Assembly (NCBI RefSeq): GCF_000248055.1
Contig: NZ_BAFC01000128.1
Coordinates: 1-47,103 of the forward strand
DNA: 47,103 nucleotides
Reading direction: 5' to 3'
Origin: Gordonia sputi NBRC 100414
Lineage (GTDB): Bacteria; Actinomycetota; Actinomycetes; Mycobacteriales; Mycobacteriaceae
How positions within the stretch are numbered: position 1 is the stretch's first letter; each line of letters begins with the position of its first letter. The notes beneath the pieces were generated by a model that saw nothing but the letters and a program-made list of their open reading frames with translations, ran no database searches and had not been told where the DNA came from. Positions 34,886 through 43,879 of this stretch are shown here, piece by piece. A program made the position numbers and the translations under genes.

Positions 34886-37078
34886 TCACACCGTTGAGCG
34901 CTCATCCGGATTGCCCGCACGCCCTCCCTCGGGGTGCAGGATGACGAGTTCGCGGGTCGCGCGGGTCATCGATACGTAGCGGTCGACGGCCCCGGTGATC
35001 CCGGCTCCGAAGACCCCGGCTCCGAAGACCTCGGATTCGACAACCACGACCAGATCGAACTCGAGGCCCTTCGCGGTGATCGGATCGAGTGCGCGCACCC
35101 GGTCGGTGCCTGCGAAGTCCGGGTCACCGATCACACACGCGACGCCCTCGTCGTTGCGTTCGAGCCACTCGGCGACTATCGCATCTCGGTCACGGTGCGA
35201 GGCATGTCGCACGGGAAGTCCCGACTCCCTGATCGACGACGGAACGTTGGCGTCCGGAATGGCCGCGCGGATGACCGGTTCGGCTGCCTCCATGACCTCT
35301 GCGGGTGTTCGGTAGTTGATCGACAACGACTCGACACACACGTCGCGACATCCGACACTGCGGAGTCGCTCCGACCACGTCTCGGCGAACCCCGCGCGCG
35401 CCTGCGCCCTGTCGCCGACGATCGTGATGCTCCCGGACGGGTTGCGCCGCAGCACCATTCGCCACTGCGCAGGGGTGAGTTCCTGCGCCTCGTCGACGAT
35501 GATGTGCGCGAAGGGTCCGTCGAGAGCGTCGGGTTCGACGTCCGGCGCGGCCGACTCGTCCACAAGAACGTCGCGCAGGTCGTCTTGCCGAAGCATCGAC
35601 ATCAGGCCCTCGCCGTCGTCGTAGGTCGTCGACGCCATGAGGTCGTCGACGACGAGGTCCATTCGACGGCGCTCAGCGCGGAGGGCGGCAGACCGGCGGC
35701 GGCGCCGATCGTCTGCGCTGCGGTCTCCCAATCGGTTGCGCGCGGCGTCGAGAAGCGGGAGGTCGGCGTCGGTCCACGCGTCCGGACGTTCTCGCTGGAG
35801 GAGTCGCACCTCATCCGGCGTCAACCACGGGGCACACATTCGGAGGAACGCGGGAACCGACCACAGGTCGCCGACGAGATCCGTCGCGTCGAGCATCGGC
35901 CACGCGCGCCCTACTGCCGCCGCAAGAGATTCATTGCGCTGCAACGCTTCCTGCACATCGTCCCGGTCGAGGTCGTCGTCACCTATGCGTCGCTGCACCG
36001 TCTCGGCCAGGTACTGCCAGACCGCACCCCGCGCCTCGTTGTGTGGCGTGCCCGCCTCGGGCGCCGTGAATGCTTCGGCCCAATCCCGCCGCCGCACAGT
36101 CACATCCGCCCACTCGGTCTCGACCAGAAGCGGCTCCGTCGGCGGTTCCTCGTACCACCGCACCGCCGTCTCGATCGCGTCGACCATCCCGGCCGTCGAC
36201 TTCAGTGCCGTCACGGCGTCATCGGTCTCGGGCACCGCGGTATCGCCCTCGGCGACCAGATCGCGCAACGTGCACGTCTGCACGCCTTCTTCACCGAGGC
36301 TCGGCAAGACATCGGCGACATACGACAGGTACTGCTCGTGCGGCCCGACGATCAGGAGGCGGCCACGCGTGAGCCTCGCGTCGGAGTAGAGCAGATAGGC
36401 GGCACGATGCAGCGCCACCACGGTCTTTCCGGTACCGGGGCCGCCATCGACGACCAGCGCACCTGCCGAGTCGGCGCGGATGATGGCGTCCTGGTCGGCC
36501 TGGATCGTCGACAACACGTCGCGCATGCGTGGCGACCGACTCGCCGAAAGGCCTGCGAGCAGCGCCGAATCACCATCGAGCCATACCCCGTCGTCGACGG
36601 CGTCCGCGGTGAACACTTCGTCCCAGTAGTCGGTGATCTGCCCGCGCGCCCATCGATAGCGTCTGCGCGAGCGCACTCCCATCGGCTGCGCCGCCGTCGC
36701 GTTGAAGAACGGAGCAGCGGCGGGGGTTCGCCAGTCGACGAGCAGTTGTCGGCCCGTCGAGTCGGTCAGTCCGACACGGCCGACATACACGGGCTCCAAC
36801 TCGTCGGTCAGCGTCATCCTTCCGATGCACAGGTCGAGCCCGAAGCGACGAAGCGTCCGTAGGCGGCCCGCCAACTGGTGTATCTCGAGGTCGCGATCCG
36901 ATGCGCGCTGCCCACCTCCGCCCTCTGCCTTTCGCGTGGCATCGAGCCTGGTCGAGAGCACGTCGACGGTGCCGGCAAGCGACGCGGCGGTATCGGCGAA
37001 ATGGCGCACATCGCTCTCGATGCGCGTCGAGGCGGATTTCGGTGAACCGGCGGGAAGGTTGAAGACATGGTCGGTCAC
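34886..37078 (-). CDS. helR: HelR-type HelD paralogue (predicted rifamycin-inducible RNA polymerase protection)
   Basis: Second HelD-family ATPase in the window. The 730-residue protein has an N-terminal arm (about 15-75), WRTPAAAPFF, Walker A GGPGTGKT (212-219), Walker B IIVDEAQEL, INYRTPAEVM, and late motifs TAKGLEFDLVVVVE and YVSMTRATRELVIL. It differs clearly from its neighbour in the central region. A rifamycin-associated element sits upstream; HelR proteins controlled by such elements displace rifamycin-bound RNA polymerase in Streptomyces and M. abscessus. The GTG at 37078 is the best start (other GTGs at 37126 and 37087); the frame extended to a TTG at 37159 runs into the RAE and is rejected. 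A tandem FGAGV repeat lies near the C-terminus. Confidence 0.85.
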   Translation of the reverse strand: MTDHVFNLPAGSPKSASTRIESDVRHFADTAASLAGTVDVLSTRLDATRKAEGGGGQRASDRDLEIHQLAGRLRTLRRFGLDLCIGRMTLTDELEPVYVGRVGLTDSTGRQLLVDWRTPAAAPFFNATAAQPMGVRSRRRYRWARGQITDYWDEVFTADAVDDGVWLDGDSALLAGLSASRSPRMRDVLSTIQADQDAIIRADSAGALVVDGGPGTGKTVVALHRAAYLLYSDARLTRGRLLIVGPHEQYLSYVADVLPSLGEEGVQTCTLRDLVAEGDTAVPETDDAVTALKSTAGMVDAIETAVRWYEEPPTEPLLVETEWADVTVRRRDWAEAFTAPEAGTPHNEARGAVWQYLAETVQRRIGDDDLDRDDVQEALQRNESLAAAVGRAWPMLDATDLVGDLWSVPAFLRMCAPWLTPDEVRLLQRERPDAWTDADLPLLDAARNRLGDRSADDRRRRRSAALRAERRRMDLVVDDLMASTTYDDGEGLMSMLRQDDLRDVLVDESAAPDVEPDALDGPFAHIIVDEAQELTPAQWRMVLRRNPSGSITIVGDRAQARAGFAETWSERLRSVGCRDVCVESLSINYRTPAEVMEAAEPVIRAAIPDANVPSSIRESGLPVRHASHRDRDAIVAEWLERNDEGVACVIGDPDFAGTDRVRALDPITAKGLEFDLVVVVESEVFGAGVFGAGITGAVDRYVSMTRATRELVILHPEGGRAGNPDERSTV
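35001..35030 (-). repeat. two perfect 15-bp tandem repeats in helR
   Basis: CCGGCTCCGAAGACC occurs at 35001-35015 and 35016-35030, encoding two FGAGV units followed by a related FGAGI-like remainder (GAGVFGAGITGA). They are inserted after VVVVESEV in a C-terminal loop where the neighbour HelD has VVVEPSAL and no repeat. Confidence 0.93.
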
Positions 37079-37144
37079 TGCAGGCACTGGGCGACTCCGA
37101 AAAAGGCTGGGCGGGGGCGGAATCACCGATTGTGCACCCGGGGA

Positions 37145-37165
37145 GGGGCCTTGCGGCAAGGCCCC
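37145..37165 (-). promoter_or_regulatory. rifamycin-associated element (RAE)
   Basis: Arms GGGGCCTTGC (37145-37154) and GCAAGGCCCC (37156-37165) are perfect reverse complements around one base. The core CTTGCGGCAAG and the GGGGC / GCCCC flanks are those of the published RAE as I remember it. It lies 5' of the HelR-type gene and 3' of its -10 box, the expected location. Confidence 0.85.
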
Positions 37166-37170
37166 TACCT

Positions 37171-37176
37171 CGCGTT
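37171..37176 (-). promoter_or_regulatory. -10 box of the helR promoter
   Basis: On the minus strand TATAAC (37171-37176) is followed 5 nt later by the RAE, so transcription should start at or in the edge of the RAE. No good -35 is visible at 17-18 nt, consistent with a promoter that needs help from an activator or relief by drug. Confidence 0.6.
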
Positions 37177-37293
37177 ATAGTGAAAAGGGCAGGGACGTAG
37201 CGGCGATCACGGCGGATCAGGACACGCTCCCCTGAGCGCATATCACGACGGCACGCATCACCACGACGGTCATCACAACCACCAGCACACGCG

Positions 37294-37331
37294 CAACAGC
37301 CGGGCACACGAATCCGTGTGCCCGGCTGTTG
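37294..37331. terminator. 17-bp perfect hairpin downstream of the USP gene
   Basis: CAACAGCCGGGCACACG (37294-37310) and CGTGTGCCCGGCTGTTG (37315-37331) are perfect complements around AATC. It starts 18 nt after the USP stop and has GTTTCG on the plus side only. It most likely ends the USP transcript and shields helR from it. Confidence 0.78.
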
Positions 37332-37349
37332 GTTTCGATGAGAACGGAA

Positions 37350-37790
37350 CTAGGTGGTGTGCACGATCAGCACATCGCACGCAGACTTACGCGCGACGTC
37401 GGCAGGCACCGAACCCAGCAGACGTCCCGCAATCGAGTTCAGTCCGCGATTGCCGACGACGAGAAGATCAGCCTGCACATCGGTGACCAGTTGCAGCAGT
37501 GCGTCGACGGGTGCGCCCTTCACCGGGCGCGCGACGATCTGCGTGGCTCCCGACTTCGATGCTCGCTCTTTCGCCCGTCGCAGGATCTCGTCGGTCGGGG
37601 CACTTCCGGTCACCTGGTAGGCCTCGTCTTTGAGAACGTCCGCAGCCTCGCCGGCACCGCGGTCGTTCGGAAAGTATGCGCATGCGATCACCAATTTCGA
37701 ATCGCCCGCGATCGCACCCGCTCGATCGACCGCCTTCAACGACGATTCCGATCCGTCCGTTCCGACGACGATCGTCTGGTAAGCGCCCAT
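37350..37790 (-). CDS. universal stress protein (TB15.3/Rv1636 type)
   Basis: The 146-residue protein is one USP domain: VVGTDGSESSLKAVDRA at the start and VVGNRGLNSIAGRLLGSVPADVARKSACDVLIV at the end (quoted in parts), giving the G-2x-G-9x-G-S nucleotide pattern. Length and neighbourhood (uvrA - USP - uvrB) equal those of Rv1636, a cAMP-binding USP. The ATG at 37790 follows GTGGAGG by about 8 nt; the frame extending to 37886 is not needed. A 17-bp hairpin lies beyond the stop. Confidence 0.95.
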   Translation of the reverse strand: MGAYQTIVVGTDGSESSLKAVDRAGAIAGDSKLVIACAYFPNDRGAGEAADVLKDEAYQVTGSAPTDEILRRAKERASKSGATQIVARPVKGAPVDALLQLVTDVQADLLVVGNRGLNSIAGRLLGSVPADVARKSACDVLIVHTT

Positions 37791-37964
37791 CCCTTGACCT
37801 CCACACATGTCTGATTCCGCACATTCGCGGACTTCATCGATCACGACAACTCTAGAGTCACCTGAATCGGCAGGATAGTGTGCCACGCAACATTTGTCCG
37901 ATGATCACGGCGATCGCTACACCGCAGACCCCCGTGGGACGAACGTCCCACATTTGAGTGACAA

Positions 37965-40127
37965 CTATTTGATTCCGGCAGCATCCATGCCGCGCAGCTC
38001 TTTCTTCAGATCTGCGATCTCGTCGCGCAGCCTACCTGCGAGTTCGAACTGCAGATCGCGAGCCGCGCTCATCATCTGCTCGGTGAGCTGCGCGACCAGA
38101 TCGGCGAGTTCGGCCCGTGGCATCGACCCGACGTCTCGCTTCTCGATGACTCCTGCGGAACCGCCCTTCGCCTTGGAGACCTCTCCCTGCGCTCGCCGTC
38201 CACGGCTGGCGTTGCGGCCGGAACCCCCGACATCGACGACCGAATCCTCCGCCTCGCGGTACACCTGATCGAGAATGTCGGCGATCTTCTTACGCAGCGG
38301 TTGTGGATCGATACCGTGCTCTTTGTTGTAGGCGACCTGCTTTTCACGACGACGCTCGGTCTCTTCGATCGCGTTGCGCATCGACTCGGTGACCGTGTCG
38401 GCATACATGTGCACCTCGCCGGAGACGTTACGGGCGGCACGTCCCACCGTCTGGATCAACGACGTCGTCGACCGCAGGAACCCTTCTTTGTCGGCGTCGA
38501 GGATCGCGACGAGCGACACCTCGGGAAGGTCGAGTCCCTCGCGTAGGAGGTTGATACCGACCAGCACGTCGTATTCGCCCGACCGGAGCTGCCGTAGCAA
38601 CTCGACCCGTCGTAGGGTGTCGACCTCGGAGTGCAGGTACCGCACGCGGATACCGAGTTCGAGGAGGTAGTCGGTGAGGTCTTCTGCCATCTTCTTGGTC
38701 AACGTCGTCACCAGCACGCGTTCGTCGCGCTCGGTGCGGTCGCGGATCTCGTGGACCAGATCGTCGATCTGCCCCTTCGTCGGCTTCACCACGATCTGCG
38801 GATCGACCAGCCCGGTCGGGCGGATCACCTGCTCGACGAACTCTCCGTTGGACTGGCCGAGTTCGTATGCGCCGGGTGTCGCGGACAGATAGACCGTCTG
38901 CCCGATGCGACCGACGAACTCGTCCCAAGTGAGCGGACGGTTGTCGACCGCAGAGGGCAACCGGAACCCGAAGTCGACCAGATTGCGCTTGCGCGACATG
39001 TCGCCCTCGTACATGCCGCCGATCTGCGGAACCGTCACATGCGACTCGTCGATCACGAGCAGGAAGTCGTCGGGGAAATAATCGATCAGCGTTGCGGGGG
39101 CGCTGCCCGCAGGCCTGCCGTCGATGTGGCGCGAGTAGTTCTCGATGCCCGAGCAGAACCCGACCTGCCGCATCATCTCGAGGTCGTAGCTGGTCCGCAT
39201 GCGCAGGCGCTGCGCCTCGAGGAGTTTGCCCTTGCCCTCGAGGTCGGCGAGACGCGCCTCGAGCTCTTCCTCGATGCTCGTCATCGCCTTCTCCATGCGC
39301 TCAGGTCCCGCGACATAGTGCGTCGCGGGGAAGATGCGCAGCGTGTCGACCTGCCTGACCACGTCACCGGTCAACGGATGCAGGTAATAGAGCGCCTCGA
39401 CCTCGTCGCCGAAGAACTCGATCCGCACCGCCAACTCTTCGTACGACGGGATGATCTCGACGGTGTCGCCGCGGACACGGAAGCTGCCGCGGGTGAACGA
39501 CATGTCGTTGCGTGTGTACTGCACGTCGACCAGCAAGCGGAGCAGCGCGTCGCGGTCGATCTCGTCGCCGACCTCTACTTCGACCGAACGGTCGAGGTAG
39601 GACTGCGGCGTGCCGAGGCCGTAGATGCACGACACCGATGCGACGACCACCACGTCGCGTCGCGACAGCAGGCTCGACGTCGCCGAGTGCCGCAGACGCT
39701 CGACGTCGTCGTTGATCGACGAGTCCTTCTCGATGTAGGTGTCGGTCTGGGCGATGTACGCCTCGGGTTGGTAGTAGTCGTAGTACGAGACGAAGTACTC
39801 GACAGCGTTGTGCGGCAACATCTCTCGAAGCTCGTTGGCGAGCTGCGCAGCAAGCGTCTTGTTCGGCGCCATCACGAGCGTCGGGCGCTGGACCCGCTCG
39901 ATCAACCACGCCGTGGTCGCGGATTTACCGGTACCGGTGGCGCCGAGTAGGACGATGTCGCGCTCCCCCGCCGCGATACGACGTTCGAGGTCGTCGATCG
40001 CCTTGGGCTGGTCACCTGCGGGCTCATACTCGCTGACCACCTCGAACCGACCCTCGGTACGTTCGACGGCACCGACGGGACGGTGCTCGGAGTGCGCGAG
40101 AATCGGGTGTTCGGTAGCAAAAGCCAT
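37965..40127 (-). CDS. uvrB: excinuclease ABC subunit B
   Basis: Helicase-like core of nucleotide excision repair. The 720-residue protein has Walker [16 protein letters not shown], the damage-clamping beta-hairpin [40 protein letters not shown] and QTVGRAARN motifs and a C-terminal UVR domain for UvrA/UvrC contact ([24 protein letters not shown], quoted in part). The ATG at 40127 is right at the predicted transcription start, so the mRNA is likely leaderless. The promoter is PafBC-like (40134-40156). Confidence 0.98.
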   Translation of the reverse strand: MAFATEHPILAHSEHRPVGAVERTEGRFEVVSEYEPAGDQPKAIDDLERRIAAGERDIVLLGATGTGKSATTAWLIERVQRPTLVMAPNKTLAAQLANELREMLPHNAVEYFVSYYDYYQPEAYIAQTDTYIEKDSSINDDVERLRHSATSSLLSRRDVVVVASVSCIYGLGTPQSYLDRSVEVEVGDEIDRDALLRLLVDVQYTRNDMSFTRGSFRVRGDTVEIIPSYEELAVRIEFFGDEVEALYYLHPLTGDVVRQVDTLRIFPATHYVAGPERMEKAMTSIEEELEARLADLEGKGKLLEAQRLRMRTSYDLEMMRQVGFCSGIENYSRHIDGRPAGSAPATLIDYFPDDFLLVIDESHVTVPQIGGMYEGDMSRKRNLVDFGFRLPSAVDNRPLTWDEFVGRIGQTVYLSATPGAYELGQSNGEFVEQVIRPTGLVDPQIVVKPTKGQIDDLVHEIRDRTERDERVLVTTLTKKMAEDLTDYLLELGIRVRYLHSEVDTLRRVELLRQLRSGEYDVLVGINLLREGLDLPEVSLVAILDADKEGFLRSTTSLIQTVGRAARNVSGEVHMYADTVTESMRNAIEETERRREKQVAYNKEHGIDPQPLRKKIADILDQVYREAEDSVVDVGGSGRNASRGRRAQGEVSKAKGGSAGVIEKRDVGSMPRAELADLVAQLTEQMMSAARDLQFELAGRLRDEIADLKKELRGMDAAGIK

Positions 40128-40133
40128 AGTGCC

Positions 40134-40156
40134 AGGGTAAACGCGACCTATGACAA
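40134..40156 (-). promoter_or_regulatory. PafBC-like promoter of uvrB
   Basis: Minus-strand TTGTCATAG, with N8, and TACCCT (40134-40139) have the exact spacing of TTGTCRSTG-N8-TAN3T and match seven of nine bases of the first part. The start would be near 40127, the A of the uvrB ATG. Confidence 0.6.
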
Positions 40157-40206
40157 ATCTGTTCCGGATTCACGCACACCCCGTGACCTGCGGTTAAGGT
40201 GTGACG

Positions 40207-40728
40207 ATGTCCGATCTGCACCCGCCGAAGCGGGAGATCTTCGACGTGCTCGCGATGACCAATACCGACAACAAGGGATTCGTCCGTCCGGTGGACCGCT
40301 ACGAGGAGGCCTCGTTCGGTCTCTACATGTCGCGCACCGCCGATCACCCCAGATTCAGTCACCTCGAGTCCTGGCTTCTGCCCGCACTCGGACTTCGCGC
40401 CAACATCTTCCACTTCGTCGAAGGGCACCGGACCGGGCAGCGCCTCTACCTCGACATCGGACGTTTCCAGGGCCCCGACACCGACGGCCGCTGGCACGCC
40501 GAGGACTGGTACCTCGATCTCGTCGACGTCCCCGGCCGCCCACTGGAACTCATCGACGTCGACGAACTGTTCGAGGCACACGCAGCCGGCCTGTTATCGA
40601 CCGACGAGTGTCAGGAAGCCGTCTATATCGCCCGGCGTGCACTTGTTGGTGCGGCAGAACAGAACCACGACATCCAGAAGTGGCTCGACGTCGCGAGCGG
40701 TGGGCATGTGTCGTGGCTCGACGGCTGA
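40207..40728 (+). CDS. DUF402 family protein (Rv1632c type)
   Basis: The 173-residue protein has YLDIGRFQGPDTDGRW, then EDWYLDLVDVPGRPLELIDVDELFEAHAAGLLS, the beta-barrel pattern of DUF402 proteins that often act on nucleotides or phosphates with metal; function here is unknown. It is divergent from uvrB, as Rv1632c is in M. tuberculosis. The ATG at 40207 has AAGGTG 6 nt upstream; an in-frame GTG at 40201 is the alternative. Confidence 0.8.
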   Translation: MSDLHPPKREIFDVLAMTNTDNKGFVRPVDRYEEASFGLYMSRTADHPRFSHLESWLLPALGLRANIFHFVEGHRTGQRLYLDIGRFQGPDTDGRWHAEDWYLDLVDVPGRPLELIDVDELFEAHAAGLLSTDECQEAVYIARRALVGAAEQNHDIQKWLDVASGGHVSWLDG

Positions 40729-40735
40729 TGGCGCG

Positions 40736-41929
40736 CTACGTCTCCCGACGATCGGCACGCCAGGCGGCGACTCGCGCATATGCACTGTCGAACCAGGGCT
40801 CTTTCGCCGACACGTAGGCGTCGCGGTCGCCGTCTGCCGCAGCCAGTGCAGCACGCTTGACCTCGGCGTACTCGTCGCGTGCTGCGGCGTCGGACCGCAA
40901 CCAATCGCGGAACTCGACGGCGAACCGACCGCCCGGCGACCCCTGCGCCCGCAGATGCACATTGACCGACCGCCCGGGATCGGCCGAACCGTGGAACCTC
41001 TTGCCCCAGAGGCCCTCATCGACCGAGCCGGTCTCCGGATCCGGCTTCGGCCGGTCGCTGGTGGTCTGTGGATTACGCGGGAACCCGCCGTCTGCCAGCA
41101 CATCGGCCAGAGCATCCGCGACGTCAAGGTCGGCCACGGTGACCTGGATGTCGATGGTCGGCTTCGCTATCAGGCCCGGCACCGCCGTCGAACCGATGTG
41201 ATCGATCGCCGACGCCTTGTCGCCGACGAGTGCCCACAGTCGATTGACCAGTCGCGCACCTGTAGCCGCCCATGCCGGCTCCGGAGCGGCCAGTTCCAAC
41301 GGCCCGGGGACGATCGTCCGGGAGCGCACATTCTCCTCGTAGGGCACCAGCCGCTGGTCCCAGAGCTCGGCGGCAGCGGCCGCGAGATCGTCTGGCGTGC
41401 CCGAGTTGTCGAGCCAGACGTCGGCGACGGCCCGTCGCTGTTCGTCGGTGGCCTGGGCGCGGATTCGGGCGCGCGCGTCGTCCTCGGGCATGCCACGCAG
41501 CTCGGTCAGGCGTTGGACGCGCAGCTCCTCGTCGGCCCCCACGATCACCACGAGATGGAAGAACGGAGCCATGTTGCCTTCGACGAGCAGCGGGATATCT
41601 TGCACCACAATGGCATTCGACGCAGCTTGAGCGAGCAGTTCCTGCGTGCGCGCACCGACCAGCGGATGCGTGATCGAGTTCAGCTTCTGTCGACTCTCGT
41701 CGTCGACGAAGGCTTTGGCGGCCAGCGCTGGTCGATCGAGCGTCCCGTCGGCGGCCAGGATGTCGTCGCCAAAAGTCTCGACCAACTGCGTCAGACCCGG
41801 CGTGCCCGGTTCGACGACCTCACGGGCGATCTTGTCGGCGTCGATGTGATATCCACCCCGCTCCACGAAGGTCTTGGCCACGGTCGATTTGCCGGCTCCG
41901 ATGCCGCCGGAGAGCCCTACTCGGATCAC
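40736..41929 (-). CDS. coaE: dephospho-CoA kinase fused to GrpB/UPF0157 domain
   Basis: Last step of coenzyme A synthesis, plus a second domain. Residues 1-200 hold the kinase, with P-loop GLSGGIGAGKST (5-16), IDADKIAREV and the family region PLLVEG. From about 215 to 395 lies a GrpB/UPF0157 domain of nucleotidyltransferase type, with DHIGSTAVPGLIAKPTIDIQV and HGSADPGRSVNVHL. This fusion is normal in Mycobacteriales, though the C-terminal domain role is unknown. The GTG at 41929 gives MIRVGLSGG, standard for CoaE; the frame continues to 42007 without a ribosome site. Confidence 0.95.
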   Translation of the reverse strand: MIRVGLSGGIGAGKSTVAKTFVERGGYHIDADKIAREVVEPGTPGLTQLVETFGDDILAADGTLDRPALAAKAFVDDESRQKLNSITHPLVGARTQELLAQAASNAIVVQDIPLLVEGNMAPFFHLVVIVGADEELRVQRLTELRGMPEDDARARIRAQATDEQRRAVADVWLDNSGTPDDLAAAAAELWDQRLVPYEENVRSRTIVPGPLELAAPEPAWAATGARLVNRLWALVGDKASAIDHIGSTAVPGLIAKPTIDIQVTVADLDVADALADVLADGGFPRNPQTTSDRPKPDPETGSVDEGLWGKRFHGSADPGRSVNVHLRAQGSPGGRFAVEFRDWLRSDAAARDEYAEVKRAALAAADGDRDAYVSAKEPWFDSAYARVAAWRADRRET

Positions 41930-42022
41930 GAGGTCCAGTGTGGCAAACACCCCACCTGTCAGGTGATCCGACTGCCGAAGTCGGTGTGCCGACTCCACGA
42001 CCTGCATCTACCCCCATACACA

Positions 42023-42064
42023 GACAAGAGCGCCTTCCGGACGAATCCGGAAGGCGCTCTTGTC
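42023..42064. terminator. rpsA terminator hairpin, 19-bp perfect stem
   Basis: GACAAGAGCGCCTTCCGGA (42023-42041) and TCCGGAAGGCGCTCTTGTC (42046-42064) are perfect complements around CGAA. It follows the rpsA stop by 22 nt and lies before coaE, so it ends the rpsA message; there is no long T run, and the stem reads the same on both strands. Confidence 0.85.
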
Positions 42065-42086
42065 GTTTACGTGCGAGACGCGACTA

Positions 42087-43556
42087 TCAGGCGTTGCCCG
42101 ACAGCTTCTCGCGCAGTGCGGCGAGCTGCTCGTCGCTGGCCAGCGAGCCACCCGTCGATGCGGGAGCGCTGCTCGACGAAGCGCTGCGGCTCTCCGACGA
42201 TGCCGACGAGTAGTCCTGCGGGGCCTTCTCGGCCTCGGCTGCGGCAGCAGCGAACTTCTCGATCTGCGCGGTGTGCATCTTGTGGCGACGCTCGGCCTCG
42301 GCGTAGCGGTTCTCCCACTCTTCACGCTGCTTCTCGTAGCCGTCGAGCCATTCGTTGGTCTCGGCGTCGAAGCCCTCGGGGAAGATGTAGTTGCCCTGCT
42401 CGTCGTAGCTGTCGGCCATGCCGTACTTCGAGGGGTCGAACTCCTCGGTGTAGTCCTCGTTGGCCTGCTTGAGGCTCAGCGAGATACGACGACGCTCGAG
42501 GTCGATGTCGATGACCTTGACCATCGCGTCGTCGCCGACGGCGACAACCTGGTCCGGGACCTCGACGTGGCGCTCGGCCAGCTCGGAGATGTGCACGAGG
42601 CCCTCGATGCCGTCGTCGACGCGGACGAACGCACCGAACGGAACCAGCTTGGTGACCTTGCCCGGCACGATCTGACCGATCGCGTGGGTGCGGGCGAACT
42701 GACGCCACGGGTCTTCCTGAGTTGCCTTGAGCGACAACGACACACGCTCGCGGTCGAGATCGACGTCGAGAACCTCGACGGTGACCTCGTCACCAACGGT
42801 GACGACCTCGGACGGATGATCGATGTGCTTCCAGGAGAGCTCGGAAACGTGGACCAGACCGTCGACGCCGCCGAGATCGACGAACGCACCGAAGTTGACG
42901 ATCGAGGACACGACGCCCTTGCGGACCTGGCCCTTCTGGAGCTGGTGCAGGAACTCGCTGCGGACCTCGGATTGGGTCTGCTCGAGCCATGCACGACGCG
43001 ACAGCACCACGTTGTTGCGGTTCTTGTCGAGCTCGATGATCTTGGCTTCGATCTCCTTGCCGATGTACGGCTGCAGATCGCGCACACGACGCATCTCCAC
43101 GAGCGATGCCGGGAGGAAGCCGCGCAGGCCGATGTCCAGGATCAGGCCGCCCTTGACGACCTCGATGACGGTGCCCTTGACGGCCTCGTCCTTTTCCTTG
43201 AGCTCCTCGATGGTGCCCCAGGCACGCTCGTACTGCGCGCGCTTCTTGGACAGGATGAGGCGGCCTTCTTTGTCCTCCTTGGTGAGAACCAGGGCCTCGA
43301 CCTCGTCACCGACGTTGACGACCTCAGAGGGGTCGACGTCGTGCTTGATCGACAGTTCGCGAGAAGGGATCACGCCTTCGGTCTTGTAACCGATGTCGAG
43401 CAGAACCTCGTCACGATCGACCTTGACGATGGTCCCTTCGACGATGTCGCCATCGTTGAAGTACTTGATCGTGGAGTCGATGGCTGCGAGGAAGTCCTCA
43501 GCCGAGCCGATGTCATTGACGGCTACTTGCGGCGAGGTGATCGTGGGGGACGACAT
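42087..43556 (-). CDS. rpsA: 30S ribosomal protein S1
   Basis: The 489-residue protein carries four S1 RNA-binding repeats at about 36-105, 122-190, 207-276 and 293-362 (for example GDIVEGTIVKVDRDEVLLDIG and KGVVSSIVNFGAFVDLGG, quoted in part), followed by a long tail of about 120 residues rich in Glu, Ala and Ser, as in other Mycobacteriales. It helps mRNAs bind the ribosome. The ATG at 43556 follows CGGAGC by about 10 nt. The leader is about 190 nt if the TAGAGT box at 43747 is used. Confidence 0.97.
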   Translation of the reverse strand: MSSPTITSPQVAVNDIGSAEDFLAAIDSTIKYFNDGDIVEGTIVKVDRDEVLLDIGYKTEGVIPSRELSIKHDVDPSEVVNVGDEVEALVLTKEDKEGRLILSKKRAQYERAWGTIEELKEKDEAVKGTVIEVVKGGLILDIGLRGFLPASLVEMRRVRDLQPYIGKEIEAKIIELDKNRNNVVLSRRAWLEQTQSEVRSEFLHQLQKGQVRKGVVSSIVNFGAFVDLGGVDGLVHVSELSWKHIDHPSEVVTVGDEVTVEVLDVDLDRERVSLSLKATQEDPWRQFARTHAIGQIVPGKVTKLVPFGAFVRVDDGIEGLVHISELAERHVEVPDQVVAVGDDAMVKVIDIDLERRRISLSLKQANEDYTEEFDPSKYGMADSYDEQGNYIFPEGFDAETNEWLDGYEKQREEWENRYAEAERRHKMHTAQIEKFAAAAAEAEKAPQDYSSASSESRSASSSSAPASTGGSLASDEQLAALREKLSGNA

Positions 43557-43879
43557 ATGTTGAGTTGCTCCGGACAGGTATGTAGTAGGTACAGTTCACA
43601 TTGTTTGAACAGCGATGTCAGGCGACGCGCATCTCGATCACAGTGCGACCGATCAGCGTTCTCCCAGGTCATCACACGAGGGTGACGTCCAGGTGACGAC
43701 AAGCTGAACTGCGCGAAAGATGCCTCCACGCGCTTTGTCCACCTTACTCTAGCGGCGTTGTGCTGGGCAAATACCACTTCTGAGTGCATCCCGCCACCGC
43801 GCACACGACACAGCAGGCCTACGACACAGGTGGGGATACGACACAGCTGGGGATACGACGACACGCGAGAGGTGCAACG
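43557..43879. promoter_or_regulatory. rpsA / 2H-phosphoesterase divergent gap
   Basis: This 320-nt gap holds no credible gene. On the minus strand TAGAGT (43747-43752) is a likely -10 box that would give rpsA a leader of about 190 nt; no clear -35. The plus side holds two 17-bp repeats (43820-43853). The rpsA leader may carry regulation, but I see no strong hairpin. Confidence 0.5.
43820..43853 (+). repeat. two 17-bp tandem repeats
   Basis: TACGACACAGGTGGGGA (43820-43836) and TACGACACAGCTGGGGA (43837-43853) differ at one base; a shorter ACGACACAGC copy precedes and TACGACGACAC follows. They lie just upstream of the 2H-phosphoesterase gene. Confidence 0.88.

Noticed and set aside
37184..37366. 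His-rich open frame on the plus strand (HHHDGHHNHQH)
   Set aside because: There is no ATG, GTG or TTG before the His run in this frame, no ribosome site, and it crosses the terminator hairpin and the USP gene end.
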